Below, piece after piece: positions 16,773 through 25,480 of a DNA stretch of 64,000 nt. The DNA is taken from the NCBI RefSeq assembly GCF_027486195.1, contig NZ_JAIXPP010000001.1, positions 60,699-124,698 on the forward strand, given 5' to 3'. Position 1 is the stretch's first letter. Every line of letters starts with the position of its first letter. The notes below the pieces were generated by a model. It was not told the origin of the DNA and searched no databases. It worked only from the letters and a program-made list of their open reading frames with translations. The DNA comes from Novosphingobium sp. GTDB taxonomy: Bacteria; Pseudomonadota; Alphaproteobacteria; Sphingomonadales; Sphingomonadaceae. Made by a program: the position numbers and the translations under genes.

Positions 16773-17885
16773 TCAGAATCCGGCGTTCGGTCCGTAGGTG
16801 ATTTCCACCCGGCGGTTTTGCAGTTCACGCACGCCCGGTGCCGTCGGCACGCGCGGATTGGCCATGCCATAGGCCTTGGTTGCGATTTGCGTGGCGGGCA
16901 CGCCATGCGTGGTCAGATAGCCCTGGACCGCGCTGTTGCGGCGGGCCGAGAGATCCAGATTGTACCGCGCCGTACCCGAGAGATCGGTATAGCCATCGAG
17001 CTGGATCGGCACGTTGGCGCAGTTGCTGTAGGCGGTCACCGCGTTGTCGAGGATCGAGGCGGCCTCGGCCGAGACATCTGCCCGGTCCCAATCGAAGAAC
17101 ACGATGTAGGGGCCCTTGTTGCACACCGGCGCAGGCGGCGGTGGCGGGGGCGGCGGGGGCGGCGGAGGAGGAGGCGGCGGCGGCGGCGGTTCGGTGGCCG
17201 GCGCAGGTTCGGGTGGCGCTTCCTGAGCCCGGCCGAAGTTGAACGTCAGCGTCGCCAGCAGCGAATGCGAACGCAGCGAAGCGCGCGCGTCCCGGTTGGC
17301 CACGGTCAGGAAGTTGCCCTCGTCGGGGCGGAAGTAGCGATAGCGCACGCCAAGATCGACATTGCGGCCGAGCGGCACGGTGACCCCGGCAAGCGCCTGC
17401 CAGGCAAAGCCCGAAGACCTGTCACGCACGTCATCGCCATAGGCAGTCACTTCGTAAAGACGGGTCCGCGCATAGCCGGCACCGCCGCCGACATAGGCCT
17501 TGATGCCGCCCCAATGGCCAAGGCCGATGAGCGCGTTGCCCATCGCTGCCCAGGTCGAGGTGTCACCGCCGAGTGTGCCATCATCACGGGTGAGAAACGC
17601 CGGCACGCCGGCCACATCCCGGCTCTGCGATTTCAGCTTCGAGCGGGCATAGAAGCCTTCCGCCTCGAGCCTGAAATGCCCGAAATCGTAGCCAATTGCA
17701 CCGCCCGCTTCCCAGCCGGTGTTGAACTTGTCCGAACGGACGGACGATCCATCCGCACGGACATCCGAACGCTCCTGTTTGACCGCGCCACCTTCAATGG
17801 TGACATAAGGCCCGGACTCATCAGCCCAGGCTGTCCCTGCCATTGCAGTTGACGCAAGAGCAGCAGCTAAGAGCAGTTTTCTCAT
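16773..17885 (-). CDS. OmpA family outer membrane protein
   Basis: A 370-residue protein with a signal peptide (ending ...GTAWA-DE). An 8-strand OmpA-like beta-barrel (about 25-225) follows, then a poly-proline linker of about 20 residues, then an OmpA C-terminal peptidoglycan-binding domain (FFDWDRADVSAEAASIL, then NRRVEITYG). It anchors the outer membrane to peptidoglycan and may act as a slow porin. The Pro linker is encoded by a GGC/GGA-rich stretch on the plus strand and probably varies by slippage. No EcfG-type site was found upstream. Confidence 0.93.
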   Translation of the reverse strand: MRKLLLAAALASTAMAGTAWADESGPYVTIEGGAVKQERSDVRADGSSVRSDKFNTGWEAGGAIGYDFGHFRLEAEGFYARSKLKSQSRDVAGVPAFLTRDDGTLGGDTSTWAAMGNALIGLGHWGGIKAYVGGGAGYARTRLYEVTAYGDDVRDRSSGFAWQALAGVTVPLGRNVDLGVRYRYFRPDEGNFLTVANRDARASLRSHSLLATLTFNFGRAQEAPPEPAPATEPPPPPPPPPPPPPPPPPPPAPVCNKGPYIVFFDWDRADVSAEAASILDNAVTAYSNCANVPIQLDGYTDLSGTARYNLDLSARRNSAVQGYLTTHGVPATQIATKAYGMANPRVPTAPGVRELQNRRVEITYGPNAGF

Positions 17886-18043
17886 ATGGGTTTCCTCGTT
17901 TCGGCGCGTTTCACGCGTGCAAGAAAGCGTTGAATCCGCCGATTGTTGCCTGAGCGTGCCGCTGCAGGTCTGTTTTGTGGTGAGGCCGCCTGATCGTTGC
18001 TCAATTGCAACAGCGCGGGCCGGTCCACCCGCGTGTCATGCGA

Positions 18044-18235
18044 TCACGTGTGGATGCGGGGCGATCCGATGCCGCTCAGCACGCCAAAGACCTGCAGCAG
18101 CCAGATCACCAACACGATGATGACGACACCGTTGAGCAGCGATTTGATGGTGCCCTGCATCGGCACGTAAGTGTTGATCAGCCAGAGAAGTACCCCGGCC
18201 ACGACCAGAACGATAATGATGCTGAAGAGATCCAT
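18044..18235 (-). CDS. Thivi_2564-type small membrane protein
   Basis: A 63-residue protein with two hydrophobic segments (IIIVLVVAGVLLWLI and VVIIVLVIWLLQVFGV) separated by NTYVPMQGTIKSLLN. It matches a widespread proteobacterial family of tiny inner-membrane proteins of unknown function. ATG 18235 follows AAGGAG. A perfect EcfG-type promoter lies about 75 bp upstream, so it is a probable member of the general stress regulon. Confidence 0.82.
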   Translation of the reverse strand: MDLFSIIIVLVVAGVLLWLINTYVPMQGTIKSLLNGVVIIVLVIWLLQVFGVLSGIGSPRIHT

Positions 18236-18309
18236 TGTGCGTGCTCCTTGATCAGCAGAAACGGTGCCGAAACGCCGGGGCGCAAACGGCCGATTACTGC
18301 TGCAAGCAT

Positions 18310-18334
18310 AACGACGCGCGCCGCGCATTGTTCC
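18310..18334 (-). promoter_or_regulatory. EcfG-type promoter for the 63-residue membrane protein
   Basis: On the minus strand: GGAAC (18334-18330), 16 nt, CGTT (18313-18310), an exact consensus match. Confidence 0.8.
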
Positions 18335-18367
18335 GCGCTGGCCTGTGGCGTGGGCGCGCCAAACAAA

Positions 18368-18397
18368 GACGCCGCGCTCCCGGAGGAACGCGGCGCT
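18368..18397 (-). terminator. Terminator of the autotransporter gene
   Basis: CGCCGCG (18370-18376) pairs with CGCGGCG (18389-18395), extended by inner TCC/GGA pairs. On the minus strand it is followed by TTTGTTT, 26 bp after the stop codon. Confidence 0.75.
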
Positions 18398-18422
18398 TCT
18401 GTGCTACGGGGCAGGACGGGGA

Positions 18423-21400
18423 TCAGAACCGGAAGCGAATGCCTGCGCGGCCGCCGAAGCCTTCCTGTGTCAGCTGGCCATTGGCGCTGCTGCCGAAGGA
18501 ATGCTCGTAGGTGCCTTCCATGAAGGTCGTCATCGCACGGCCATTGGCGATGTTGAAGCCGGCGACAGCTTCGCCGTAATCGCGGCGCTTCTGGCCATCG
18601 ACGGTGAACGTGCCGCCAAGGTTGCTGAAGGTAACGCGGTCCTGGCCCTTGAATTCATGGACGTAGTTTCCGCCAGCGTAGAAGGCCATCTTGTCACCGT
18701 TGCCGATGCCGGTGTTGCCACCGATCCGGGCACCCAGCTTGCCGCGCACGCCTTCACGGTTGTCGAAATCGACGCGCGTGCCTTCAAAAGCGAAGGGATT
18801 GAGCGTGCTGCGGATCCACGAGATCTGGGCAACTGGCTCCATGAAGAAGCTGTTGCTGCCGAAGCGGGCGCCCAGCTCGCCACGCGCGCCATAGGCATGG
18901 CCGCGGAAGTCCTGGCTGAAACCGGCGGTCTGGCTTTCCGCACGGGCCCAGTAGTGATCGTATTTGCCCAGCACCGTGGCGAAGACATTGCCAGTGGTGA
19001 AGCTGGCATAAACGCCGCCGTTTGCGCCGTTGATCCTGAGGTTGTCGGTGGAGTGGCCGAGGCTGGTCATCGAGTGGATGAAGCCGCCGGTAACCCCGAC
19101 CGAGAACCCGCCGCGATCCGAAACCCCGCCGGTCAGATCAAGTCCGACCTGTCCGCCGAAGAAGTCCTGATGCGCGGCCGTGTCGGTCAGGTTGGTCTGG
19201 CCGAGCGTGCCGAAGTTGCGATAGCCGCGCGTGTTCTCGACCGAGGCGCCCATCGAGAGCCAGAAACGACCGGATGGCGCGGTGCCGCCCATGTTCCACA
19301 AGGTGTCACGCTTGGTGCGCAGTTCGGTGGTGACGGCATCGGCAGACTTGTACCACATGCTGCCCAGCGCGTTCTGATAGCCGAGCATGTGGTAGGCCGC
19401 ATCGCTCGGGCCGGCGACGAGGGCATAGTCGGAGGTGGTCGGATTGAAGACCACATCATAGCGCACCAGACCGGCGTTCTGCCGGGCCGGATCGACCACG
19501 AAGGCCCCGGCGGTCGAGCCGGTGCCGGCCTGCACGATCGTCGTGCCCATGTTGAACAGCGGCTGCGCACCCGAAGCGAGGTCGAAGGCGACCCGGGTCG
19601 AACCCGTGGCCGAACCGCCGACGATCAACTGGTCGGCCGGAATGGCCATACCGGGGGCAATCCTTACCCCGAGCTGGGCATTCCCACTGCCGACGTAGTT
19701 GCCGGTGGTGGTCAGCGTGTTGCCAATCGCCCCGCTGCGCAGATCGATGAGCCCGGAGTTGTTAAGGGTGCCGAGCCCGGTCAGCGTGGCAGTGCCCGGT
19801 ACTGCGCCGGCGGATCGCACCTGCAGGAGGCCTGAGTTGTTCAGCGCCGAACCGGCACCAAAGGTGCTGACCCCTGCTGCATCGAACGTTCCGGTGTTGT
19901 TGAAGGTGCTGCCTACGCCATTGAGGGCCACCGCGCCCCGGACCATGCCGGAGTTGTTGACCGTGGCGGGGCCGCCATTTGCGGAAACCGCGTAGACCCT
20001 GCCCTGCAACGTGCCGGCGTTGTTCACCGTGCTGCCGGTGCCGCCAGCGAGCACGGCACCGTTAAGCCCGCCGTTCACTGTCGTGCCGCTTGCCGTGTTC
20101 AGCGTGGCGGTGGTGGCGCTCGTGATCATCACGCCGTTGCCGGCGGTCGAGGTAACCTGACCCGGGGCCAGCGTAACGGTTGCCGGACCGGCGGTGGAAG
20201 CGGCCACGATCGCATCTCCGGTGGTGGCGCTGGCACTGCCGCTCGTGACGAGGACAGGACCGGTGCCGCGCGCCTGGATGGCATTGCCGCCTGCGCCGCT
20301 GACCGTGGTGGTACCGGCATTGACCGTGACCGGACCTGCAGTGCTTACGGCGAGGATGCCATTGGAGCCGGTGCCCAGCGTAGTGACGGTACCCGTGGTA
20401 ACGGAGACCGGCCCGGCGCCGAAGGCGTTGACGCCGTTGGCGGTGTTGCCAGTGGTGCGAACGGTGGTGCCGTTCACCGTCACGGCGCCGGTGTCGGCCA
20501 TGGCGCGGATGCCATCGCTCGAAAGGCCGGTGGTGGTGACCGCGCCGGTGGTGACGCTGACGGGGCCGGTGGTCGAGACAGCGTAGATGCCGTGGGCAAG
20601 CGCGCCGGTGGTATCAACGGTGCCGCCGCCGGTTACGGTCGCGCCGGTCACCCCGCTGGCATAGATGCCGCGGCTGCCGTCACCGGTGGTGGTGACATGG
20701 CCGGCATTGGCGACACTGGCAGCTCCCGTAGTGGAGACCGCGCTGATGCCATCGGCATTGATGCCCTGGGTCGCAGTATTGCCATTGGCGGTGATCGTTG
20801 CGTTGCCGCCAGTCGCCGTTGCGGTCAGCGCGCGGGCGCCGGCGCCAAGGGTCGAGGCATTCTGCGCGGTGATCACGGCGTTGCCATTGGTGGCAATCGC
20901 ACTCACAGCGTCGCCGCTATAGATCGGCACGCCCGGTTGGGCGGTGCCGCTGGTGGCAGCCGTTCCAGTCACCACGGCGGAGGCGTTGGCGCCGCTGGCG
21001 AAAACCGCATTGCCGCCCAGCGCCGCATCCGCAGGATCGGCAGCGACGGTCGAGACGTTGGTCGCGGTCACTGCAGCGTTGCCTGTAAGGGAAGTGGCGA
21101 TAAGGCCGAGGTTGCCGCGCCCGGAGGAGACGACATCACCGGTGGTGACGATCGAGGCATTGCCTATGTCCGAAGTGGCGGCGGCGGCGGTGTTGCCGGT
21201 GCCGGTTGCACGGATTGCGCGCGCCGCAATCGTGGCCGGCCCGCCGATCGAGGTTGCGGTAAGGCCGTTGCCGAGCGCCCCGGCGACGCTCACATCGCGG
21301 GCAGCGATAGTGGCTCCGCCCGCGCCGGCGATCGCCGTCACGCCGTTGGTGGCTGCTGCGCCGGTCATGGTCACATCCTGGACCTGCACAGTGGCACTGC

Positions 21401-22202
21401 CGCCGGGCGCATTGGCCTGCACACCATAGGCGTTGGAACCAGCGGCGGAAATCGGGCCATTGACTGTGACAGCGACATTGCCGGTAGTGCTGCGCGCAAA
21501 GACACTATTGGTGTTGTCACCCAGCGTAGTGACGGCGTCCGTCGTGATTGCAACGTTCCCGGTATCGGTAAAGCCCACAGCACCTGAGGCCCCGTTGGCA
21601 GACGTGCTTAGCATCCCTGTGGTGAGAGCGACATTGCCGGCCCCAGTCGTGGCTGCGGTAACAGCGGTGCTGCCAGGCAGCATCAACACGGCGTTCGGCG
21701 TCGTGCCCGTGGTCGCGACGTCGCCGGTGCGCACCGAAACAGACTGGTTCGGCCCGCCGGTGGCGATAACACCCGCGGCAAGCGCCCCTGAGGTGCTGAC
21801 ATTACCGACATTGACCATTGCGGGGCCCGTGCCGGTGATGAGGTACACACCGTTGCTGCCGTCTCCGGTTGTCGACACGGTTGCCGCGCCGTCAAGGGTG
21901 GCGGCCTGCGTACCGATGATCGTGAAGCCGTTGGTGGCGGGCGCAGTCGTGGCGACCGTGACGTCGGCGGGGGCGTTCACGGTGATATCGGTCGGCGCGA
22001 TGTAGGTAACGCCAGTGGGGTAATTGCCCGCGCTCGGAGCGCAGGTGACGGTGCCGCCCGAAGGCACGCCGCATTCATTGGCAGCGAAGGCCGGCGAGGC
22101 AAAGCTGCCCACGCACAGTGCGGCAAGGGCGCAGCCGATCCGATATTGCAGCCGTGCATTGGCTGTATTGGCAACGGGCGCATGATTATTTCTATTGACC
22201 AT
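18423..22202 (-). CDS. Autotransporter (type Va) with repetitive passenger and beta-barrel
   Basis: A 1259-residue protein. The signal peptide runs to about residue 40 (ASPAFA). A passenger of about 900 residues consists of imperfect units rich in Thr, Gly, Ala and Val (such as VTTGAVTTTGLSSDGI), which should fold as a right-handed beta-helix. The C-terminal barrel, about 280 residues, ends in the outer-membrane signature RFRF. The family exports the passenger to the cell surface for adhesion or biofilm formation; no protease or other catalytic motif was seen. ATG 22202 has GAGGAAA upstream. Confidence 0.9.
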   Translation of the reverse strand: MVNRNNHAPVANTANARLQYRIGCALAALCVGSFASPAFAANECGVPSGGTVTCAPSAGNYPTGVTYIAPTDITVNAPADVTVATTAPATNGFTIIGTQAATLDGAATVSTTGDGSNGVYLITGTGPAMVNVGNVSTSGALAAGVIATGGPNQSVSVRTGDVATTGTTPNAVLMLPGSTAVTAATTGAGNVALTTGMLSTSANGASGAVGFTDTGNVAITTDAVTTLGDNTNSVFARSTTGNVAVTVNGPISAAGSNAYGVQANAPGGSATVQVQDVTMTGAAATNGVTAIAGAGGATIAARDVSVAGALGNGLTATSIGGPATIAARAIRATGTGNTAAAATSDIGNASIVTTGDVVSSGRGNLGLIATSLTGNAAVTATNVSTVAADPADAALGGNAVFASGANASAVVTGTAATSGTAQPGVPIYSGDAVSAIATNGNAVITAQNASTLGAGARALTATATGGNATITANGNTATQGINADGISAVSTTGAASVANAGHVTTTGDGSRGIYASGVTGATVTGGGTVDTTGALAHGIYAVSTTGPVSVTTGAVTTTGLSSDGIRAMADTGAVTVNGTTVRTTGNTANGVNAFGAGPVSVTTGTVTTLGTGSNGILAVSTAGPVTVNAGTTTVSGAGGNAIQARGTGPVLVTSGSASATTGDAIVAASTAGPATVTLAPGQVTSTAGNGVMITSATTATLNTASGTTVNGGLNGAVLAGGTGSTVNNAGTLQGRVYAVSANGGPATVNNSGMVRGAVALNGVGSTFNNTGTFDAAGVSTFGAGSALNNSGLLQVRSAGAVPGTATLTGLGTLNNSGLIDLRSGAIGNTLTTTGNYVGSGNAQLGVRIAPGMAIPADQLIVGGSATGSTRVAFDLASGAQPLFNMGTTIVQAGTGSTAGAFVVDPARQNAGLVRYDVVFNPTTSDYALVAGPSDAAYHMLGYQNALGSMWYKSADAVTTELRTKRDTLWNMGGTAPSGRFWLSMGASVENTRGYRNFGTLGQTNLTDTAAHQDFFGGQVGLDLTGGVSDRGGFSVGVTGGFIHSMTSLGHSTDNLRINGANGGVYASFTTGNVFATVLGKYDHYWARAESQTAGFSQDFRGHAYGARGELGARFGSNSFFMEPVAQISWIRSTLNPFAFEGTRVDFDNREGVRGKLGARIGGNTGIGNGDKMAFYAGGNYVHEFKGQDRVTFSNLGGTFTVDGQKRRDYGEAVAGFNIANGRAMTTFMEGTYEHSFGSSANGQLTQEGFGGRAGIRFRF
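19700..22000 (-). repeat. Degenerate tandem repeats inside the autotransporter passenger
   Basis: The DNA repeats a loose pattern of GTGGTG/GCCGGT-rich units coding for V-T-T-x-G and A-x-x-x-T-G-x-A-x-V rungs. Units differ in length and sequence, so this is a protein-level solenoid rather than a satellite. Confidence 0.6.
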
Positions 22203-22436
22203 GAATATTTCCTCGATGAACGAAGTTCTAAATATTTGGGCGACGATCTGGTTCCCTGTTGGAATATTTCAGATCGTAATTGGTGAAAGCGTGATATATT
22301 TGCCGCAACTCACCCCGGTGAGGTGAATGACAGTTTCCATATGATAGGGAATGAAGACTGGCTGGGAGGCCTGCGGCTCCCAACCCTGTCTGTTCAGAAC
22401 TATGGCTGCCGCGCTGCGGAACGCCGCGTCCGCAGG

Positions 22437-23087
22437 TTAGGCGTGGTGCCTATCGATGACGTGCTGCGGGGCGATCCTGCCAAGCTCGACAACGAACGCG
22501 TCCAGCACTTCGCCCTTGAGGACGTAGTTGTGCCGATAATCGGGCAGGATGCCGCTTTCGATCGTGGCGGAAAGGCTGGCCCGGGCGCGGGCGATGCGGC
22601 TCTTGATCGTGCCGACAGCCACGCCGCAGATCTCCGCCATCTCGCGGTAGCTGACATGGCCGACCGCAGCGAGGATCAAGACTTCGCGCTGGGCAGCGGG
22701 GAGGAGCATCATGGCGCGCAGTACATCGGTGGCCTCGAGGCCGACATCCTGCTTGGCAGGCGTGCTGAGCACCCGTTCGGCCTCGATCTCGTTGTACTCG
22801 CCCACAAACCGCAGGCGGCGGATCTGGCCGAAATAGACGTTGCGCAGGATGGTGAAGGTCCAGGCCTTGAAACTGGTACCGGCCGCGAACCGTTCGCGCG
22901 CAGCCCACGCGCGCATCAGGGTTTCCTGAGTGAGATCGTCAGCCGTATCCCGATTGCCGCACAGAGATCTCGCGAATGCCCGCAAATGCAGGGCGGATTC
23001 GGTCAGCTCGGTTCGAAAGGCACTGTCAGATAGACATATTCCGCGCGGGGGAACAACGTCGCCCACGGACTCCAGAACGCCAGCCAT
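22437..23087 (-). CDS. ecfG: EcfG-type sigma factor (ECF15), first paralogue
   Basis: A 216-residue ECF sigma factor. Region 2 carries RSLCGNRDTADDLTQETLMRAW; region 4 carries LPAAQREVLILAAVGHVSYREMAEICGV and the GTIKSRIARAR recognition helix. Both are diagnostic of the EcfG general stress family. It is closely related to the second copy at 30639-31277. In the known scheme NepR sequesters EcfG and phosphorylated PhyR releases it. No nepR is adjacent to this copy. The gene stands alone between the autotransporter and a small membrane protein gene. Confidence 0.9.
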   Translation of the reverse strand: MAGVLESVGDVVPPRGICLSDSAFRTELTESALHLRAFARSLCGNRDTADDLTQETLMRAWAARERFAAGTSFKAWTFTILRNVYFGQIRRLRFVGEYNEIEAERVLSTPAKQDVGLEATDVLRAMMLLPAAQREVLILAAVGHVSYREMAEICGVAVGTIKSRIARARASLSATIESGILPDYRHNYVLKGEVLDAFVVELGRIAPQHVIDRHHA

Positions 23088-23129
23088 CGTTTATCCTTAT
23101 CGTTATTCACGATGCCTCCCGGAACCCAT

Positions 23130-23154
23130 AATGCTTGCGCAGCCGGGAAGTTCC
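23130..23154 (-). promoter_or_regulatory. Possible EcfG-type promoter for ecfG copy 1 (one mismatch)
   Basis: On the minus strand: GGAAC (23154-23150), 16 nt, CATT (23133-23130). The conserved G of NGTT is missing, so it is a weaker candidate; it would imply autoregulation. Confidence 0.4.
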
Positions 23155-23270
23155 GCTTTGCAGCGGGCCATCGCAAATAAACTTTTTCGGGTGTGGCTGG
23201 AGCGACGGATTTCGCCCGCTGGCTGGTCGCGCCTGCCGGCTACTCTGGCCGGGCAGGCGCGATCCTCGTT

Positions 23271-23573
23271 TCAGGCTGTGACGGCTTCGGACACCTTGCG
23301 CAACTCCTTTGCAGCCTTCTTCTTCGCCTTGCGCGCGAGCCTGCGGGCGTCATCAAGGCTGGCGGAGCGGTTCTGCTGCACATAGATCAATCCGCCGGCG
23401 ATCAGCCCCACGGCCACAAGGCCCGTCAGCGAACGCAGTGCGATGCGCGTTGTCGCAAAGGCGGCTGCGGAGGCAAGCAGCGGATTGTCCTCGAACGCTT
23501 CGGTGATCCGCGCCGCAATCGGCGTCGCCATGGCGGTGCGGATACCTTCGCTGATGTTTGTTGTCTGTTCCAT
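23271..23573 (-). CDS. Small membrane protein of unknown function
   Basis: A 100-residue protein with an amphipathic N-terminal half, one transmembrane helix (LTGLVAVGLIAGGLIYVQ, about 49-66) and a basic C-terminal tail (RRLARKAKKKAAKELRK). ATG 23573 follows AAAGGAAAAC. I do not recognise a named family; the layout (soluble helix, one span, Lys-rich tail) resembles stress-related YqjD/ElaB-like membrane proteins. It lies 70 bp downstream of the ferritin-like gene in the same direction and may be read through from it. Confidence 0.65.
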   Translation of the reverse strand: MEQTTNISEGIRTAMATPIAARITEAFEDNPLLASAAAFATTRIALRSLTGLVAVGLIAGGLIYVQQNRSASLDDARRLARKAKKKAAKELRKVSEAVTA

Positions 23574-23643
23574 AAATCTGTTTTCCTTTGAGCAGGTTAT
23601 GCGGGATTGGTGATGGGCCTGTATTGCTTTGGCGGCAGATCGC

Positions 23644-24186
23644 TCAGGTGAGCAGATCGCGCAGATCGTCCGCGTGCTCCTCCTCCTGCGCGAGGATTGC
23701 CTCGAGCATGATGCGGGTGGTCGGATCACGATCGCCAAGGAACTGGATGAACTCGCGGTAGGCCTCCACCGCGATGCGCTCGGCGATGAGGTTTTCGCGG
23801 ATCATCTGCTCGGTCGTGCTGGCGGGGACATATTCCGCATGGGAACGTGCGGCGAACGTAGCGGGATCGAGATCGGGCTCTGCCCCCAGTTGCACGATGC
23901 GTTCGGCCAGCTTGTGGGCATGCGCCTGCTCCTCGCGCGCATGCTGCAGGAAGTGCGCCTTGATCGGTTCGGCAACGACGCCAGTAATACAATAGGCGTG
24001 GCGCAGATAGCGCAGGACGCAGACCCATTCGGTGGCCAGCGCCCGGCCAAGATGCTCGACGATCACGTCGCGGTCTTCGGGATAGGACACGGTGACCGGG
24101 CCCGTCTCGACATGCTGGCGCGCCTGCGCACGCAAAACATCGACGGGCGTGAACGCGGGATGCGGGAGAGTAGCGGAGGTGGCCAT
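23644..24186 (-). CDS. Ferritin-like diiron protein (bacterioferritin/Dps-like)
   Basis: A 180-residue four-helix protein with two carboxylate/His diiron half-sites: EW in helix A with AREEQAHAHKL (ExxH) in helix B, and EAYREF in helix C with AQEEEHADDL (ExxH) in helix D. This fits ferritin-like iron storage or peroxide detoxification. ATG 24186 is chosen for AAGGACATGCA upstream. An exact EcfG promoter lies about 60 bp upstream, so it is a stress-regulon protein. Whether it forms a 12- or 24-mer cage cannot be told. Confidence 0.85.
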   Translation of the reverse strand: MATSATLPHPAFTPVDVLRAQARQHVETGPVTVSYPEDRDVIVEHLGRALATEWVCVLRYLRHAYCITGVVAEPIKAHFLQHAREEQAHAHKLAERIVQLGAEPDLDPATFAARSHAEYVPASTTEQMIRENLIAERIAVEAYREFIQFLGDRDPTTRIMLEAILAQEEEHADDLRDLLT

Positions 24187-24245
24187 TGCATGTCCTTGAT
24201 CGTCGGGAATGTTCGGCGCGCTGTGCGGGCCGGGATCCCTCACCA

Positions 24246-24270
24246 AACGTGCGGGGAGGCGGAGGGTTCC
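24246..24270 (-). promoter_or_regulatory. EcfG-type promoter for the ferritin-like gene
   Basis: On the minus strand: GGAAC (24270-24266), 16 nt, CGTT (24249-24246), an exact consensus match. Confidence 0.8.
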
Positions 24271-24391
24271 GGCACGCCCTGGCGCAAAGCTTGATCAGGT
24301 TGCCTCGCAGCGCGGCGCGAGGTTGGTCGCGATCATCATGGAGATGCCGTCAGAACGTCCAGCGGACCAGAGCCGGGAATGCTTCGTGACG

Positions 24392-24416
24392 GGAACAAAT
24401 CCCCGGCGCGCGGATT
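24392..24416 (+). promoter_or_regulatory. Possible EcfG-type promoter for the 25-residue protein (one mismatch)
   Basis: GGAAC (24392-24396), 16 nt, GATT (24413-24416). The -35 is exact; the -10 lacks the conserved G. It lies 38 bp ahead of the tiny gene. Confidence 0.4.
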
Positions 24417-24454
24417 GTGCGGACACTGCCACTCAAACCGACAAGGATAACAAT

Positions 24455-24532
24455 ATGGGCAAGGGCATACTTCTCTGGCTGCTGGGCATCCCGCTGCCGA
24501 TCATCATCCTCCTCGTCCTGTTCTGGCATTGA
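24455..24532 (+). CDS. 25-residue hydrophobic membrane peptide
   Basis: A tiny gene with a strong Shine-Dalgarno (AAGGATAACA) 5-6 nt before its ATG. The product is a single hydrophobic helix with a central IPLPII and a C-terminal WH. It is too short for most gene finders. Similar tiny one-span proteins are found next to stress genes in alphaproteobacteria; function unknown. The ribosome binding site, the independent upstream region and the fully hydrophobic composition argue that it is real. Confidence 0.6.
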   Translation: MGKGILLWLLGIPLPIIILLVLFWH

Positions 24533-24676
24533 CCATGCAGTCCGAACCAAGCGCATCGCTCGATCCCGGACTCCTGCAGAAGGCCGCCAGCGGTCCTTGA
24601 TGGACCGCCCGGCATAGACCACCGGCTTTGGCGAAGGCGTTGCGCCCGCCAGTCCTGGCCCATCAGTCCTGGCCCG

Positions 24677-25288
24677 TCAGTCCTGATTCGCGCGCAGGGT
24701 GCCGTTCCCATCGAGATTGAGCGCGGCGAACTCCCAGTTGATCAGCGCGCTCAACAGCGCCTCGACGTATTTGGGCCGGGCGTTGCGGTAATCGATGTAG
24801 TAAGCGTGCTCCCACAGATCGAGCGTGAGCAGCGGCGCCATGCCGCCATGCGCGATGGGCGTATCGCCATCATACAGCGAGGTGACGCGAAGCACGCCCT
24901 CTTCCAGCACCAGCCAGGCCCAGCCGCTGCCGAAATGCGCTATAGCGGTCTCGGCGAGCGCCTTGGTGAGCGCCTCAAGCGATCCGAAATCCCGCGTGAT
25001 GAGGTGCAGCAGCGCTTCCGGCGGGCTGGTCGGTTCGGGCGAAAGGCATTGCCAGAAGAAGCTGTGATTCCAAAGCTGGCCGGCATTGTTGCGCAAGGGA
25101 TCGGACTCCGCCGAACGGATCACATCGACGAGGGAACGGCCTTGCAGCCCGGCCTCCACCATCAGCTGATTGGTCTTGTCGACATAGGCCAGGTGGTGCT
25201 TGCCGTGGTGGTACGCAAGCGTCTCGGCAGACATGTGCGGCGCAAGCGCATCCGGTGCGTAGGGAAGTGGCGGCAGAGTAAAGGGCAT
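24677..25288 (-). CDS. sodB: Superoxide dismutase, Fe/Mn type
   Basis: A 203-residue Fe/Mn superoxide dismutase. Metal ligands are visible: a His in the HHGKHH helix, the His in NHSFFW, and Asp and His in DLWEHAYYIDY. No signal peptide, so cytosolic. ATG 25288 follows AAGGAAAA. The sequence around FGSGWAWL is typical of iron-type enzymes, but metal choice is not certain from sequence. It is divergent from the glycosyltransferase gene. A GGAAC upstream has no proper -10, so EcfG control of this gene is not supported. Confidence 0.95.
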   Translation of the reverse strand: MPFTLPPLPYAPDALAPHMSAETLAYHHGKHHLAYVDKTNQLMVEAGLQGRSLVDVIRSAESDPLRNNAGQLWNHSFFWQCLSPEPTSPPEALLHLITRDFGSLEALTKALAETAIAHFGSGWAWLVLEEGVLRVTSLYDGDTPIAHGGMAPLLTLDLWEHAYYIDYRNARPKYVEALLSALINWEFAALNLDGNGTLRANQD

Positions 25289-25425
25289 GATTTTTTCCTT
25301 GGCCAGTGCAAGCACTGGAAAGCCTTCAACCAGCCCCGGGTTCCGGAAGTCTTCAGCAAATGCCCGTTTTTTCGACGCAAACGCGCTGATCCGCCCGATC
25401 TTGCGCCATGCCGTGATGGCGGCGG

Positions 25426-25450
25426 GGAACATCATTGGCGCTGGCCCGTT
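25426..25450 (+). promoter_or_regulatory. EcfG-type promoter for the glycosyltransferase/GH130 operon
   Basis: GGAAC (25426-25430), 16 nt, CGTT (25447-25450), an exact consensus match 31 bp ahead of the ATG at 25481. Confidence 0.8.
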
Positions 25451-25480
25451 GTAAAGGCGCTTGCCCAAGAAGGACCCGCA

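Noticed and set aside
15630..17852. A 740-residue plus-strand open frame
   Set aside because: It runs across the csbD promoter region and antisense to the OmpA gene. Composition is Arg/Gly-rich without domains.
19700..22000. Short repeated DNA units considered as a CRISPR array
   Set aside because: Units are coding, degenerate and of unequal length, and no cas genes are present; they are rungs of the autotransporter.
22231..22255. GGAAC-N16-TATT as an EcfG promoter of the autotransporter
   Set aside because: The -10 lacks the conserved G; not counted among supported sites.
25320..25344. GGAAC-N16-GCTT as an EcfG promoter of the superoxide dismutase gene
   Set aside because: The -10 lacks the conserved GTT; one half-match is expected by chance in GC-rich DNA.
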